64,000 bases of DNA, taken from NCBI RefSeq assembly GCF_001456935.1, contig NZ_KQ758485.1:46595-110594 (forward strand), in the 5' to 3' direction. Position 1 is the first letter of the stretch, and each line of letters begins with the position of its first letter. Position numbers and translations under genes: made by a program. This DNA comes from [Bacillus] enclensis (lineage in GTDB: Bacteria > Bacillota > Bacilli > Bacillales > Bacillaceae_B). This document shows, in pieces, positions 23,617 through 31,993 of the stretch. Under the pieces are notes generated by a model. It was not told the origin of the DNA. It was given only the letters and a program-made list of their open reading frames with translations, and searched no databases.

Positions 23617-24762
23617 TCACCCATTCTTATAAACGATTTCCCCGCCGGCGATTGTCATTTCCACCCTCAACTCTTCATCGAGCACAACCAGATCGGCATC
23701 GAATCCTTCTTTTATACTTCCTTTCACTGCATCTTTTCCTATTGCTTTAAGCGGGCTCTTTCCCGCCATGTAGACAGCGTCTTCCAGCGAAACCCCGCAG
23801 TGCTCCACGGCATATTTCACACCTCTATCCATCGTGATGGCGCTGCCGGCAAGCGGCCCATCCTTGAGTCTTAGACTATTCCCTTCTTTGACAAGGTGTT
23901 TCCCCCGCAAGAAATACTCTCCATCCTCCAGGTTGTTATATCCTGTACAATCCGAGATAAGCATCATCTTTTCCCTGCCCTTTACCTTATACAGAAAGCC
24001 GATCATTTCAGGATGAACGTGGAGTCCGTCCGGGATTATTTCACACATCAATTCTTCAAATATCAGGGCAGCGGCTGCCGTCCCCGGGCTCCGGTGATGA
24101 ACGGGACTCATCGCATTGAAGGTATGCGTAATCTGACGGAGCCCATGCTTTACGGCCAGCCTCACATCCTCAAGCGAAGCATTCGTGTGGCCTGCCGAAA
24201 GCCGGATGCCGTGTGAACACAATTGATGGAGAACCTCGGGGTCCTCCACTTCTTCCGGGGCAATCGTGATGAGGGAGATAATGTTGGAATGGGGAAGGAT
24301 GATACGATGTGCGTCCTCTGCCGTGAGTCGCCGGATCAAGGATGACTTCTGGGCCCCGGGGCAGGCAGGACTGATCCAGGGGCCTTCGACATGAACACCG
24401 AGAAGGCTGGCATAGGAAGGCTTCCGCTCAAATCTTTCTGCGTGCAGCAGGAAGTCTTCAAGATCGGACAGGTCTGCCGTTCTTGAAGTTGCGAGGAAGG
24501 AAGTCACACCGTAACGCGGCAGCCGTTCAGCAATCTTGTCAAAAGCTGCCGCAGAGTCCATGAAATCATCCCCGCTCACGCCATGAACATGGATATCCAC
24601 AAAACCCGGACAGATCACTCCTTTTGTAATATACAGATTTCTGACGTCGATCGGCTCATCCTCCCCGACATAGAAGACCTTCCCGTTGGAAATCCCGATC
24701 GTTTTATTCGCAAAACGCTGCCCGTCAGTGATGATGTCGCCTTTAAGATAGTACAAGTACAA
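23617..24762 (-). CDS. nagA: N-acetylglucosamine-6-phosphate deacetylase
   Basis: A 381-residue amidohydrolase-fold enzyme. Landmarks are GFVDIHVHGVSG (metal site), LGVHVEGPWISP, LSAGHTNAS, ITHTFNAMSP and IIPDGLHVHP. The usual SDA after the last strand appears as ISDCTGYNN, keeping the catalytic Asp. The start is a TTG at 24762 with AGGAGG upstream. It deacetylates GlcNAc-6-phosphate to GlcN-6-phosphate. Here it is the last gene of a long catabolic operon, separated from the Gfo/Idh gene by a REP-like element, and no nagB is nearby. Either amino-sugar units are part of the target glycan, or it acts on another N-acetylated sugar phosphate. Confidence 0.85.
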   Translation of the reverse strand: MYLYYLKGDIITDGQRFANKTIGISNGKVFYVGEDEPIDVRNLYITKGVICPGFVDIHVHGVSGDDFMDSAAAFDKIAERLPRYGVTSFLATSRTADLSDLEDFLLHAERFERKPSYASLLGVHVEGPWISPACPGAQKSSLIRRLTAEDAHRIILPHSNIISLITIAPEEVEDPEVLHQLCSHGIRLSAGHTNASLEDVRLAVKHGLRQITHTFNAMSPVHHRSPGTAAAALIFEELMCEIIPDGLHVHPEMIGFLYKVKGREKMMLISDCTGYNNLEDGEYFLRGKHLVKEGNSLRLKDGPLAGSAITMDRGVKYAVEHCGVSLEDAVYMAGKSPLKAIGKDAVKGSIKEGFDADLVVLDEELRVEMTIAGGEIVYKNG

Positions 24763-24773
24763 TCCTCCTCTTT

Positions 24774-24806
24774 GGGACGGGGGGACAGGTTCATTGTCCC
24801 CCCGTC
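24774..24806. repeat. REP-like GGGACAGG element
   Basis: GGGACGGGGGGACAGGTTC followed by ATTGTCCCCCC, inserted between nagA and the preceding Gfo/Idh gene inside an otherwise tightly packed operon. Confidence 0.75.
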
Positions 24807-24810
24807 TCTG

Positions 24811-25788
24811 TTATAGATATACGGTTGATTTCGTTTGGCTTGATTTGTATGCGGCAAGGGCGGCTTCGAGTGCCTTGAGGCCGTCGTAGCCTGTAATCGA
24901 AGGTTTCCTTTTCTTGTCAACGCAGTCGACAAAGTCTTTTATGAGTCCGTAATCCATGTCATTCCCGTAGAAGACATGTTCCAGCGATTTAGCTCCGCTC
25001 TTATAAAGCCTGAAGTGTTCTTTGAATGCGTCGGCCCTTACTGAACGTTTCGTGCCGATTACTTCGATCGTTGCATCCCCCCAGACCGGATACTCTGAAA
25101 ACCTTGACCAGCTTGCGTCGTGGGAGGCAATCACCCCGTTCTCGAATTCAAGCGTGAGGATGCCCGCATCATCGATTTCGATGTCATGGAAGAAGGAATC
25201 GACGATCGCATGGACGGAGATGATTTCCCGTCCTGAATACCAGCGCATGATGTCCACCATATGAACGGTGTGATCCAATACGGCCCCTCCGCCGGATAAC
25301 TCCTTGTCGATGAACCAGCCGCCGGGTGCCTGGCCGCGGTTGGTTGTACGGAATGCCACGATTTCACCAAGCTCCCCTTCATCGATCATGTTCTTCAAAT
25401 GCATGATCGGGTCGCTGAATCTGACCGGGAACGCACTCTGCAGGATCACACCCTGCTCGTCGCAGACGCGAATCATTTCTTCTGCATCTTCTACGTTCGT
25501 AGCGATTGGTTTTTCACAGAGGATGTGCTTTTTTGCTTTAGCCGCGTTCACGACCATTTCTTTATGTCGGCTGTTTTCACTGCAGATGATGACCGCGTCC
25601 ATATCCGCTGTCAGGAAATCAGCCTGATCATGATAATATTTCGTCCCATAGCTTCCGGCTGCTTCTTTCCCGCGCTTTTCATCGTCATCATAGATCCCCG
25701 CGATTTCTACATCTGCGAGTTTCATCAGACTGTCTGCATAGCTGAAGGCATGCATATGGGCAAAGCTCATCATTCCGATTTTCATCAA
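24811..25788 (-). CDS. Gfo/Idh/MocA-family oxidoreductase (1)
   Basis: A 325-residue NAD(P)-dependent oxidoreductase. The N-terminal nucleotide-binding strand MKIGMMSFAHMHAFSY lacks the classical GxGxxG, as in some subfamilies. The catalytic Lys is in ILCEKPIATN (about residue 94). The substrate-binding half has GGGAVLDHTVHMVDIMRWYSG with the expected Asp and His. The C-terminal beta-sheet domain is normal. Its ATG overlaps the stop of the 220-residue protein gene by four bases, so translation is coupled. The family oxidises or reduces sugar and inositol hydroxyls; the substrate is unknown. Confidence 0.88.
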   Translation of the reverse strand: MMKIGMMSFAHMHAFSYADSLMKLADVEIAGIYDDDEKRGKEAAGSYGTKYYHDQADFLTADMDAVIICSENSRHKEMVVNAAKAKKHILCEKPIATNVEDAEEMIRVCDEQGVILQSAFPVRFSDPIMHLKNMIDEGELGEIVAFRTTNRGQAPGGWFIDKELSGGGAVLDHTVHMVDIMRWYSGREIISVHAIVDSFFHDIEIDDAGILTLEFENGVIASHDASWSRFSEYPVWGDATIEVIGTKRSVRADAFKEHFRLYKSGAKSLEHVFYGNDMDYGLIKDFVDCVDKKRKPSITGYDGLKALEAALAAYKSSQTKSTVYL

Positions 25789-26447
25789 GCGCCTCCTCCT
25801 TTCACAAGCTTCTTACAGGTTTCCAGCTTTTCGTAAAATGCCTCATCGGCAATGCGGGACTTCTCCAGAATATCCTCCACACTGTATTGAAGCGGCAGGC
25901 GGGTGGATCCGCTTGGTTTGACCGGGGTCATTTCCTTACTGTCGAACTCCGCGATCCTTTTGATCCCGCTCCATTCCAGCTCGATCCGTTCGTCCGTCCC
26001 GCCGAATGTATACTCCAGATGGGCCATCTTTCCCTCCGCGAAACTCAGTGTAAGGATGTGATGCCGGGGTACCTTGCCGCGATTTGTGGCTGTTATATGA
26101 ATGCGCTCCGGTTCACCCGCGACGGCTGAAAGTACGAAAAGGTCCCCGCAGATGTCAGTATCACCGCCGGTTTCCGGGAGGGTCCTCCTCAGTCTCAGGA
26201 CGCCTCTGGGATCCCCGCTTCCCGCAATCACTTCCTTCATACGCTGATAAAAAGGATACAGCTCCAAATCAAAGTAGACCTTCGCATGTTTCCCTTTGTA
26301 TTCTTCCGCCAATTCCAGGGGTATGAATACATGACCTGCTTCCTCCGCAGCCTTCCCTTTACCTTCCTTCATCGATAGCAGCACCGTCCCGCCGGAAACT
26401 GAGCTGCTTTTAATTTTTTCCTTTCTTGCGATTACCATATTTCTCAT
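25785..26447 (-). CDS. Uncharacterised protein resembling a free-standing Gfo/Idh C-terminal domain
   Basis: A 220-residue soluble protein without a signal peptide. The first half has no Rossmann GxGxxG motif and no EKP. The second half (about 110-190) reads like the beta-sheet domain of Gfo/Idh oxidoreductases: GDLFVLSAVAGEPERIHITA, HHILTLSFAEGKMAHLEYTF, GGTDERIELEWSG. It overlaps the Gfo/Idh gene downstream and lies 10 bases from the sugar isomerase-like gene upstream. It could be a partner subunit of one of the oxidoreductases or a sugar-binding accessory protein. I do not recognise a named family for the whole chain. Confidence 0.75.
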   Translation of the reverse strand: MRNMVIARKEKIKSSSVSGGTVLLSMKEGKGKAAEEAGHVFIPLELAEEYKGKHAKVYFDLELYPFYQRMKEVIAGSGDPRGVLRLRRTLPETGGDTDICGDLFVLSAVAGEPERIHITATNRGKVPRHHILTLSFAEGKMAHLEYTFGGTDERIELEWSGIKRIAEFDSKEMTPVKPSGSTRLPLQYSVEDILEKSRIADEAFYEKLETCKKLVKGGGA

Positions 26448-26457
26448 GGCGAACCTC

Positions 26458-27297
26458 CTATTCCAGCAGTTTTTTCAGACGTCTGACGGCTTCTTCATTC
26501 GATTCCTTCGCATCCTCATGACCCTCGTATTCAATGGAAAGGAAGCCTTGGTAGTTTGTTTCCTTCAACCCTTTCACAATGGACGCAAGGTCCACCTGTC
26601 CATCGCCGGGAACGGTCCCGATCAGTTCGACTCCCTCTGTGGACTTGAATCCCTTCAATGGTTCAAGTGCCTCTTTTTTCCTGAAATCCTTAAAGTGGAC
26701 ATGAACGATTTCTTCCTTCAATCTGTTAAACGCGTGAAGAGGGTCTTCATGCACGAGCAAAAAGTTCCCTGTATCAAAGGTCGATCCCACATAAGGGCTG
26801 TTCACCTTTCCGATGATTTCTTTCACCTGTTCGCTTTTCCCGGCAAGCAGGCCGTGATTTTCAATGGCAAGATAGACGCCTTCTTCCTCCGCTTTTCCCG
26901 CGCACTGTTGCAGTCCTTCTACAATCCAGCTCTGACCGTCTTCATACGTCAAGCCCCCATGAAGATCGCCGCAGAAAACGCGGACAATATTCGTCCCCAG
27001 TTTCTTGGCAGTCTCGATGCCTTCCAATACCTTTTCAGTCTCCAGCCTGCGGTCTTCTGCAGATTCCTTCACAAAATTATTTGAGACATCATAAGCGGAA
27101 ACAATTAGGCCCTTTTCCTTCAATGCCTGATTGACATGCTGGATTTCCTTGTCCCTGTCGCCGTCACTCCAGTAAAAATCAAGGAGCTCGACACCATCAA
27201 GGGAAATGTCTGCCGCATAGTCGATGAATTCGAATATGGACCAGTTTTCCTTTTTGATCGTTGATGCGAGACTGTACATGCTGACGCTGATTTTCAT
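26458..27297 (-). CDS. Sugar phosphate isomerase/epimerase-family TIM barrel
   Basis: A 279-residue protein of the xylose isomerase-like (AP endonuclease 2) superfamily. Landmarks are DISLDGVELLDFYWSDG, VSAYDVSNNF, VYLAIENHGLLAGK (metal-ligand Glu), VGSTFDTGNF (Asp) and HVHFKDFR (His, Asp). The barrel is full length. Members isomerise or epimerise keto-sugars and inositol derivatives, and some cleave 3-keto-glycosides. Its stop overlaps the next gene closely and its ATG overlaps the end of the CE7 esterase gene, so it is translated within the catabolic operon. With adjacent Gfo/Idh enzymes, a keto-sugar substrate is plausible. Confidence 0.88.
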   Translation of the reverse strand: MKISVSMYSLASTIKKENWSIFEFIDYAADISLDGVELLDFYWSDGDRDKEIQHVNQALKEKGLIVSAYDVSNNFVKESAEDRRLETEKVLEGIETAKKLGTNIVRVFCGDLHGGLTYEDGQSWIVEGLQQCAGKAEEEGVYLAIENHGLLAGKSEQVKEIIGKVNSPYVGSTFDTGNFLLVHEDPLHAFNRLKEEIVHVHFKDFRKKEALEPLKGFKSTEGVELIGTVPGDGQVDLASIVKGLKETNYQGFLSIEYEGHEDAKESNEEAVRRLKKLLE

Positions 27298-28286
27298 GTG
27301 AGGTCCCTCCCTGCTTTATTCAATTGCTTTGCTACAAATGCGAGTTTCTTTTCTTCATGGAACCCATTCATCTCATGCGTGAACTGGGGATACACTTCGA
27401 TTTCTTTTTCAACTGAACCCAGATGGTTAAAGGCGGCAAACACGGTCGAAGGAGGCGTTACATTGTCTTCAAGACCAACGGCCATCAGGGCAGGGCATGT
27501 GATAGAGTCACAGAAATGAAGACTGTCGATATAGCTTAATGTCTCTTTGACCTTATCGGTGGTCGCACCCTGTGGATCGTTCCATTTAAAATAATTGACC
27601 ACTTCCATATAAGGGCCTTGAAGCGCAATGTCCATTGCCCGCTCGAAGTGGGTCATGAACGGCCAGTCTGAAACCATATAGTCCACCCCATCACCGAGAC
27701 CCGCTGCAGCAAGCGCCAGCCCGCCGCCCTGCGAGGAGCCCATCACACCGAATGATGAAGGGGTGACAAGCGCCTCTTGGGACCGCGTCCACTGAAGCTG
27801 GAGGATGACATCCCGGTACGCATTGGTATAATAGTAGTTTTCGTGATCAAGGATGCCGTTCAGCATCCATCCTGTAATCCGGCTTCCGTTTTCGTATCTG
27901 GCATAGTCAGGGGAAGATCCCTGTCCCCGCACATCAAATGAATAGACAGCCGCCCCGAGCGCTGTCCATTTCAAATAATCCGCGGCCAGTCCGCAGCTTC
28001 CCGTGTATCCGTGGAAACAGACGAGGACCGGACACTCCTCCGCTCCCGCCGGCTTGACGAAGATGCCGTTCAAGGGCGTCCCGTTCCAGCTTTCAAACAG
28101 GAGATCGCTCACCTCTACTGACTGGACGGGATATTCTCGCCTCGCAGCCTTAACGTTTGGACGCAAAGACTCCATCTTTACTTTCTCTCCGGCCCAGAAT
28201 GCTTGGAAATCCGGCGGCCGGCCCGTAAGCTCCGGTTTATATTCACGTAATTGTTCAAGAGGAAAATCCCCCACATTCCTTCCCAT
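27294..28286 (-). CDS. Acetylxylan esterase / cephalosporin-C deacetylase family (CE7)
   Basis: A 330-residue alpha/beta hydrolase. The start MGRNVGDFPLEQLREYKPEL at 28286 has GCGGGGTGA upstream and matches the usual CE7 N-terminus; a longer in-frame start at 28331 is less likely. Landmarks are FHGYTGSCG (oxyanion region), YSFDVRGQGSS, nucleophile elbow GVMGSSQGGG, the acid in VGLEDNVTPPS and the His in FTHEMNGF. CE7 enzymes are intracellular and remove acetyl groups from imported xylo- or other oligosaccharides. This suggests the glycan taken up by the nearby ABC importer is O-acetylated. Confidence 0.9.
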   Translation of the reverse strand: MGRNVGDFPLEQLREYKPELTGRPPDFQAFWAGEKVKMESLRPNVKAARREYPVQSVEVSDLLFESWNGTPLNGIFVKPAGAEECPVLVCFHGYTGSCGLAADYLKWTALGAAVYSFDVRGQGSSPDYARYENGSRITGWMLNGILDHENYYYTNAYRDVILQLQWTRSQEALVTPSSFGVMGSSQGGGLALAAAGLGDGVDYMVSDWPFMTHFERAMDIALQGPYMEVVNYFKWNDPQGATTDKVKETLSYIDSLHFCDSITCPALMAVGLEDNVTPPSTVFAAFNHLGSVEKEIEVYPQFTHEMNGFHEEKKLAFVAKQLNKAGRDLT

Positions 28287-28308
28287 TTGGTTCACCCCGC
28301 TTTCATGA

Positions 28309-29859
28309 TTAAAACGGCCATTCCAGCTCAAAACCGTCTTCCCTTAATTCGAGTTGGAAGGTTTCGAGCAGCTTCTGGTCTTCCCGGACTGCTTTCGGTT
28401 CGACACCCCGATCGATACAGAAGGCAGCAAGTGCACCGCATGCCTCCCCGATATTCCATTCGACCGGATGCAGCCTGAAGCAGCCGTTTGTAATGTGGGT
28501 GGTGCCGATGTTTTTGCATCCTGCGAGCAGATTGCCGGCATCTTTAGGGATGAGCGCGCCCATTGGGATATAAAAAGGCTGCGCCTTGATATCAAGATAA
28601 TTCCTTCCGGCCATGCTCGGGTGGAGATCGATGCTGTAAGACCCGATCCCGACCCGGTCGTTGAACTTCCTGCCGGCCTGCCCTTCATGGAGGTCGGGTG
28701 ACACATCCTGCTCGACGACTGTATATTCCGCCTTGATCCGCCGGGATTCCCTTATATAGGGAGCCTTTGCCAGCCCGTCTTCCGTCTCGAATAAATCTTT
28801 CCGCAGTTTCAGGCCCGGGTAACCTTTTCCGCCGTCCGGCCTCGTGGCTTCGGTCTGAAGCCAATACAGCAGGGAGAGGCTGAGCTGTTTTCCCTGATAA
28901 AGATTCTTTTCCTTCTCATCCTCCGTCACGTCGTACACATTCCCAAGAAAATAGTCATTCTGCGGCCAGTTCATCAATGTGACGTCCCCACCTGCTGCGT
29001 GCAGATCGAACTGGCTGCCGTCAAAAATCCTCCGGTACTCCCATAGCGGGAATCCTTCATCTTCCCTGAACAGCGTGTATTTCCTTTTTTCCTTCGAGAT
29101 CGGGTGCGGCGCAAAGAAGCTGAGCAGTTTATCCGGCCAGATGTCGGGATGGAAATCCCTCCAGAACGAATACATCGCAGGTTCAGGAATCGTATGGTCC
29201 TCACCTTCCCGGTATTCCATCCCAAGGACGTATGTGAACGCCTGGATGTCAGAAGGATCCGCCGTGTCCACAGCATGCGGTTCACCGCTCTCTTCCTTTG
29301 CCTCCGCGCCGGTCACGTATTCCAATCCGGCAAGCGGAAGGATGTCGCCGGCTTCCGTCGCATCGACAAAGTACCGTGCTTCCACTTCTTTCTCTGTCCC
29401 GGATGCTTCATTCACCAGCGTCATTTTCTGCAGCTTGTTCCCTTCCTTCGTCACCGAGACCACCCTCGTATTGCGCAGGATCTGCAGCCGGCCGGTCAGT
29501 TGATGAGGGAGGAGCATTTCATTCAAAACATGCAGGGTGACCCGGGGATCATGGCAAATATTGCTCACCAGACCGTTCCCCGGATTCAGCTGCTCCTTCT
29601 GTTCTTTAAGCTTCAAATTCTTGCGGTACGTATCCCTCACCCTGTTCCGGTAGTTGCGGTACCTTTTCGTACATCCGAATTCCTCGATCCAGCGATGTTC
29701 ATCGGGCGGCACGCCCTGCGCGGTCACCTGTCCGCCGATCCAATCCGTTTCTTCGGTCATGATCACCTTCAGTCCCCTTGCGCACGCTGCCATTGCCGCT
29801 GCGCATCCTCCGAGCCCCCCTCCGGCGATGAGCAGATCCACCTTTTCACCCTTAGTCAT
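28309..29859 (-). CDS. FAD-dependent oxidoreductase (FAD_oxidored family)
   Basis: A 516-residue flavoprotein. LLIAGGGLGGCAAAMAAC is an N-terminal FAD-binding motif, followed by EETDWIGGQVTAQG, as in the FAD_oxidored (PF12831) family. Later segments YFVDATEAGDILPLAG, IRESRRI and a C-terminal PKDAGNLLAGCKNIGTTHI belong to the same pattern. Its start overlaps the stop of the Gfo/Idh gene upstream. These flavoproteins occur repeatedly in carbohydrate-utilisation clusters, but their reactions are largely undefined; oxidation of a sugar hydroxyl is plausible. A second member lies at 44975-46567. Confidence 0.88.
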   Translation of the reverse strand: MTKGEKVDLLIAGGGLGGCAAAMAACARGLKVIMTEETDWIGGQVTAQGVPPDEHRWIEEFGCTKRYRNYRNRVRDTYRKNLKLKEQKEQLNPGNGLVSNICHDPRVTLHVLNEMLLPHQLTGRLQILRNTRVVSVTKEGNKLQKMTLVNEASGTEKEVEARYFVDATEAGDILPLAGLEYVTGAEAKEESGEPHAVDTADPSDIQAFTYVLGMEYREGEDHTIPEPAMYSFWRDFHPDIWPDKLLSFFAPHPISKEKRKYTLFREDEGFPLWEYRRIFDGSQFDLHAAGGDVTLMNWPQNDYFLGNVYDVTEDEKEKNLYQGKQLSLSLLYWLQTEATRPDGGKGYPGLKLRKDLFETEDGLAKAPYIRESRRIKAEYTVVEQDVSPDLHEGQAGRKFNDRVGIGSYSIDLHPSMAGRNYLDIKAQPFYIPMGALIPKDAGNLLAGCKNIGTTHITNGCFRLHPVEWNIGEACGALAAFCIDRGVEPKAVREDQKLLETFQLELREDGFELEWPF

Positions 29860-30908
29860 AGATACACTTCCTTACCGGTACGGGCCGATTCGTATACTGC
29901 ATTGAGCATTTTCATGACCTGAACGCCGTCAGACACAGGGGCGATCGTTTCTTTTCCTTGCAGGCAGCATGAAACAAAATGATCAATTTCGTTATAAAAA
30001 GCTTTTTCAAAATCGAATTTCAAGTTGTCAATCTGCGGGGTGATGTTCAGGATCGTGTCATGCTTCTCCGTCACGATCGCCAGTTCCGGCTCGATTTCCG
30101 CGCCTCCCTTATCCCCGAACAGCTTGACGTACAATTCATCCTTTTTTGCCTGGAGCGTGAAGCTCACGTCGACCAGGAGGGACGCCCCGTTTTCAAACCG
30201 GATCAGGGCATTCGAAAGATCTTCCACATCGTTATGGGCAGGATCATAATCCGCGGCCTGATAGAATGACAGATTCTTGATATGGCTTCTGTTGCCAAGC
30301 TTTCTGTAGGCATTGCCGCTCACCGATACAGGCTTCGGCTTCCCCATGAAGTACCAGCAGATATCAATCATATGGACGCCGAGATCGATCAGCGGGCCGC
30401 CTCCCGATTTCGACAGGTCGCTGAACCAGCCGCCTGGATTTCCGAGCCGGCGCAGGCAGGACGTTTTGGCATAATAGATCTCCCCGAGTTCGCCGTAATC
30501 CACGAATTTCTTCAACAGCTTGGCATTGTCCCCGTGACGCCTGACGAACCCAACCTGCAGGACCTTCCCGGATGCTTCGACAGCAGCTTCCACCTTCAGC
30601 GCTTCTTCGACCGTCATGCACAATGGCTTTTCAACCAGGACATGCTTCCCCGCTTCAAGTGCGGCGATGGCGATTTCTGCATGCGAATTATTCCAGGTGC
30701 AGATGCTGACGGCATCGATGTCATCCTGCTCGAGAAGCTCCCGGTAATCGCTGTACAATCGGGTAACTCCGTATAATCTCCCTTTTTCTGCGAGCCGCTC
30801 GCCGTTCAGGTCACAGAGGGCGGAAAGCTCCGCCTCCCCGCTCTCAAGATACGGCTTTATATGAAATTCTGAAATCGATCCCGTCCCGATCACGCCCACT
30901 TTCAACAT
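29856..30908 (-). CDS. Gfo/Idh/MocA-family oxidoreductase (2)
   Basis: A 350-residue protein with the classical motif VGVIGTGSISEFHIKPYL, DIDAVSICTWNNSHAEIAI, catalytic VEKPLCMTVEEAL and GGGPLIDLGVHMIDICWYFMG. The C-terminal sheet domain is intact. It overlaps its neighbours on both sides by a few bases (stop within the FAD oxidoreductase start, start within the end of the third Gfo/Idh gene). It is one of four Gfo/Idh enzymes in the region. Sequence differences from the others suggest different substrates or opposite directions of a keto-sugar oxidation/reduction cycle. Confidence 0.9.
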   Translation of the reverse strand: MLKVGVIGTGSISEFHIKPYLESGEAELSALCDLNGERLAEKGRLYGVTRLYSDYRELLEQDDIDAVSICTWNNSHAEIAIAALEAGKHVLVEKPLCMTVEEALKVEAAVEASGKVLQVGFVRRHGDNAKLLKKFVDYGELGEIYYAKTSCLRRLGNPGGWFSDLSKSGGGPLIDLGVHMIDICWYFMGKPKPVSVSGNAYRKLGNRSHIKNLSFYQAADYDPAHNDVEDLSNALIRFENGASLLVDVSFTLQAKKDELYVKLFGDKGGAEIEPELAIVTEKHDTILNITPQIDNLKFDFEKAFYNEIDHFVSCCLQGKETIAPVSDGVQVMKMLNAVYESARTGKEVYL

Positions 30909-31987
30909 GTATCCTCTCTCCCCTCGTTTATCTGAATTTCTTTTCCCAATCTCGAAGATTCATAGATTCCCATCAGCAGTTTCAGTACTTCAAATCCATC
31001 TTCCCCATCAATCAGCGGTGCCACTCCTGTACGGATGCACTCGATGAAATGATCGATTTCCTCCTTGAATGGATCATTTTTTTCAAATACGGGCTGGGTC
31101 TTACCGAGAAGCCCATCTTCTTCTGTAAAAATGGAAAGCGGCAATAATGAGGCACCGCCCTTGTCTCCGAAGATGTCAATCTCGATTCCCTCATCCTGCT
31201 CGCCGTTCAGCGCCCAGGAGGTTTCCAGAGAAAGTACCGCCCCGTTTGCGAAGCGGATCCATGCAGCACCGAAATCATCCACATCAAAAATCCGGCCGCT
31301 GTTCAATTGCTTGTTGCTGGATTCCCAGCTTGATACATAGTTTGTTTCATAGTTTCCGAGGCCGGTGACTGTCTTACCTGTGATGCTCCGGGCTTCCGGT
31401 CTGCCGATCAGCCACCACGCCAGGTCCAGCACATGCACCCCGATATCCATCAGGGCACCGCCGCCTGAGAACGCCTTATCCGTGAACCAGCCCTTCGGTG
31501 TCCCGCGCCGCCTGAAAAGTTTTGCCTTCACGTAATACACATTCCCGAAGGTACCTTTTAATGAATGCTTTTTTAAAATCTGCGCTTCACGACGAAAACG
31601 ATGGGGCATTCCGACCATCGTCATCACATTCTTTTCTTTTGTGAACCGTAAATAGTTTTCCACTTCTTCTACATCCGTTCCGATCGGCTTTTCCATGAAT
31701 ACGTGGATCCCTTTTTCGGCAGCCTTCATCGCAATCGGGATATGGGTCGCATTCGGCGTACAGATCATCACGGCGTCGAGCTGAGTCTTCCCGAACATCT
31801 CTTCTGCCGTTTTGAAAAATAGGGGGATCCCGTATGTCTGCGAGATGTCCCTTGCCCGGTCGAGATCCATATCGGCGACTGCAGCGAGTTTTACGCCCTC
31901 TGCAGTTTTCAGATTCGGAATATGGCTGGATTCCGCAATCGATCCAATCCCGATCAATCCTATACTTATTTCATTCTTCATCTTCAT
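30902..31987 (-). CDS. Gfo/Idh/MocA-family oxidoreductase (3)
   Basis: A 361-residue protein: IGLIGIGSIAESSHIPNL (nucleotide binding), VFMEKPIGTDVEEVENYL (catalytic Lys), and GGGALMDIGVHVLDLAWWLIG with substrate-binding Asp/His. The C-terminal domain includes WIRFANGAVLSLETSWALNG, a typical sheet strand pair. It lies between the MDR dehydrogenase and Gfo/Idh (2) with minimal spacing. The family acts on hexose, uronate, inositol or amino-sugar derivatives; the true substrate cannot be read from sequence. Confidence 0.9.
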   Translation of the reverse strand: MKMKNEISIGLIGIGSIAESSHIPNLKTAEGVKLAAVADMDLDRARDISQTYGIPLFFKTAEEMFGKTQLDAVMICTPNATHIPIAMKAAEKGIHVFMEKPIGTDVEEVENYLRFTKEKNVMTMVGMPHRFRREAQILKKHSLKGTFGNVYYVKAKLFRRRGTPKGWFTDKAFSGGGALMDIGVHVLDLAWWLIGRPEARSITGKTVTGLGNYETNYVSSWESSNKQLNSGRIFDVDDFGAAWIRFANGAVLSLETSWALNGEQDEGIEIDIFGDKGGASLLPLSIFTEEDGLLGKTQPVFEKNDPFKEEIDHFIECIRTGVAPLIDGEDGFEVLKLLMGIYESSRLGKEIQINEGREDTC

Positions 31988-31993
31988 CCCTCC

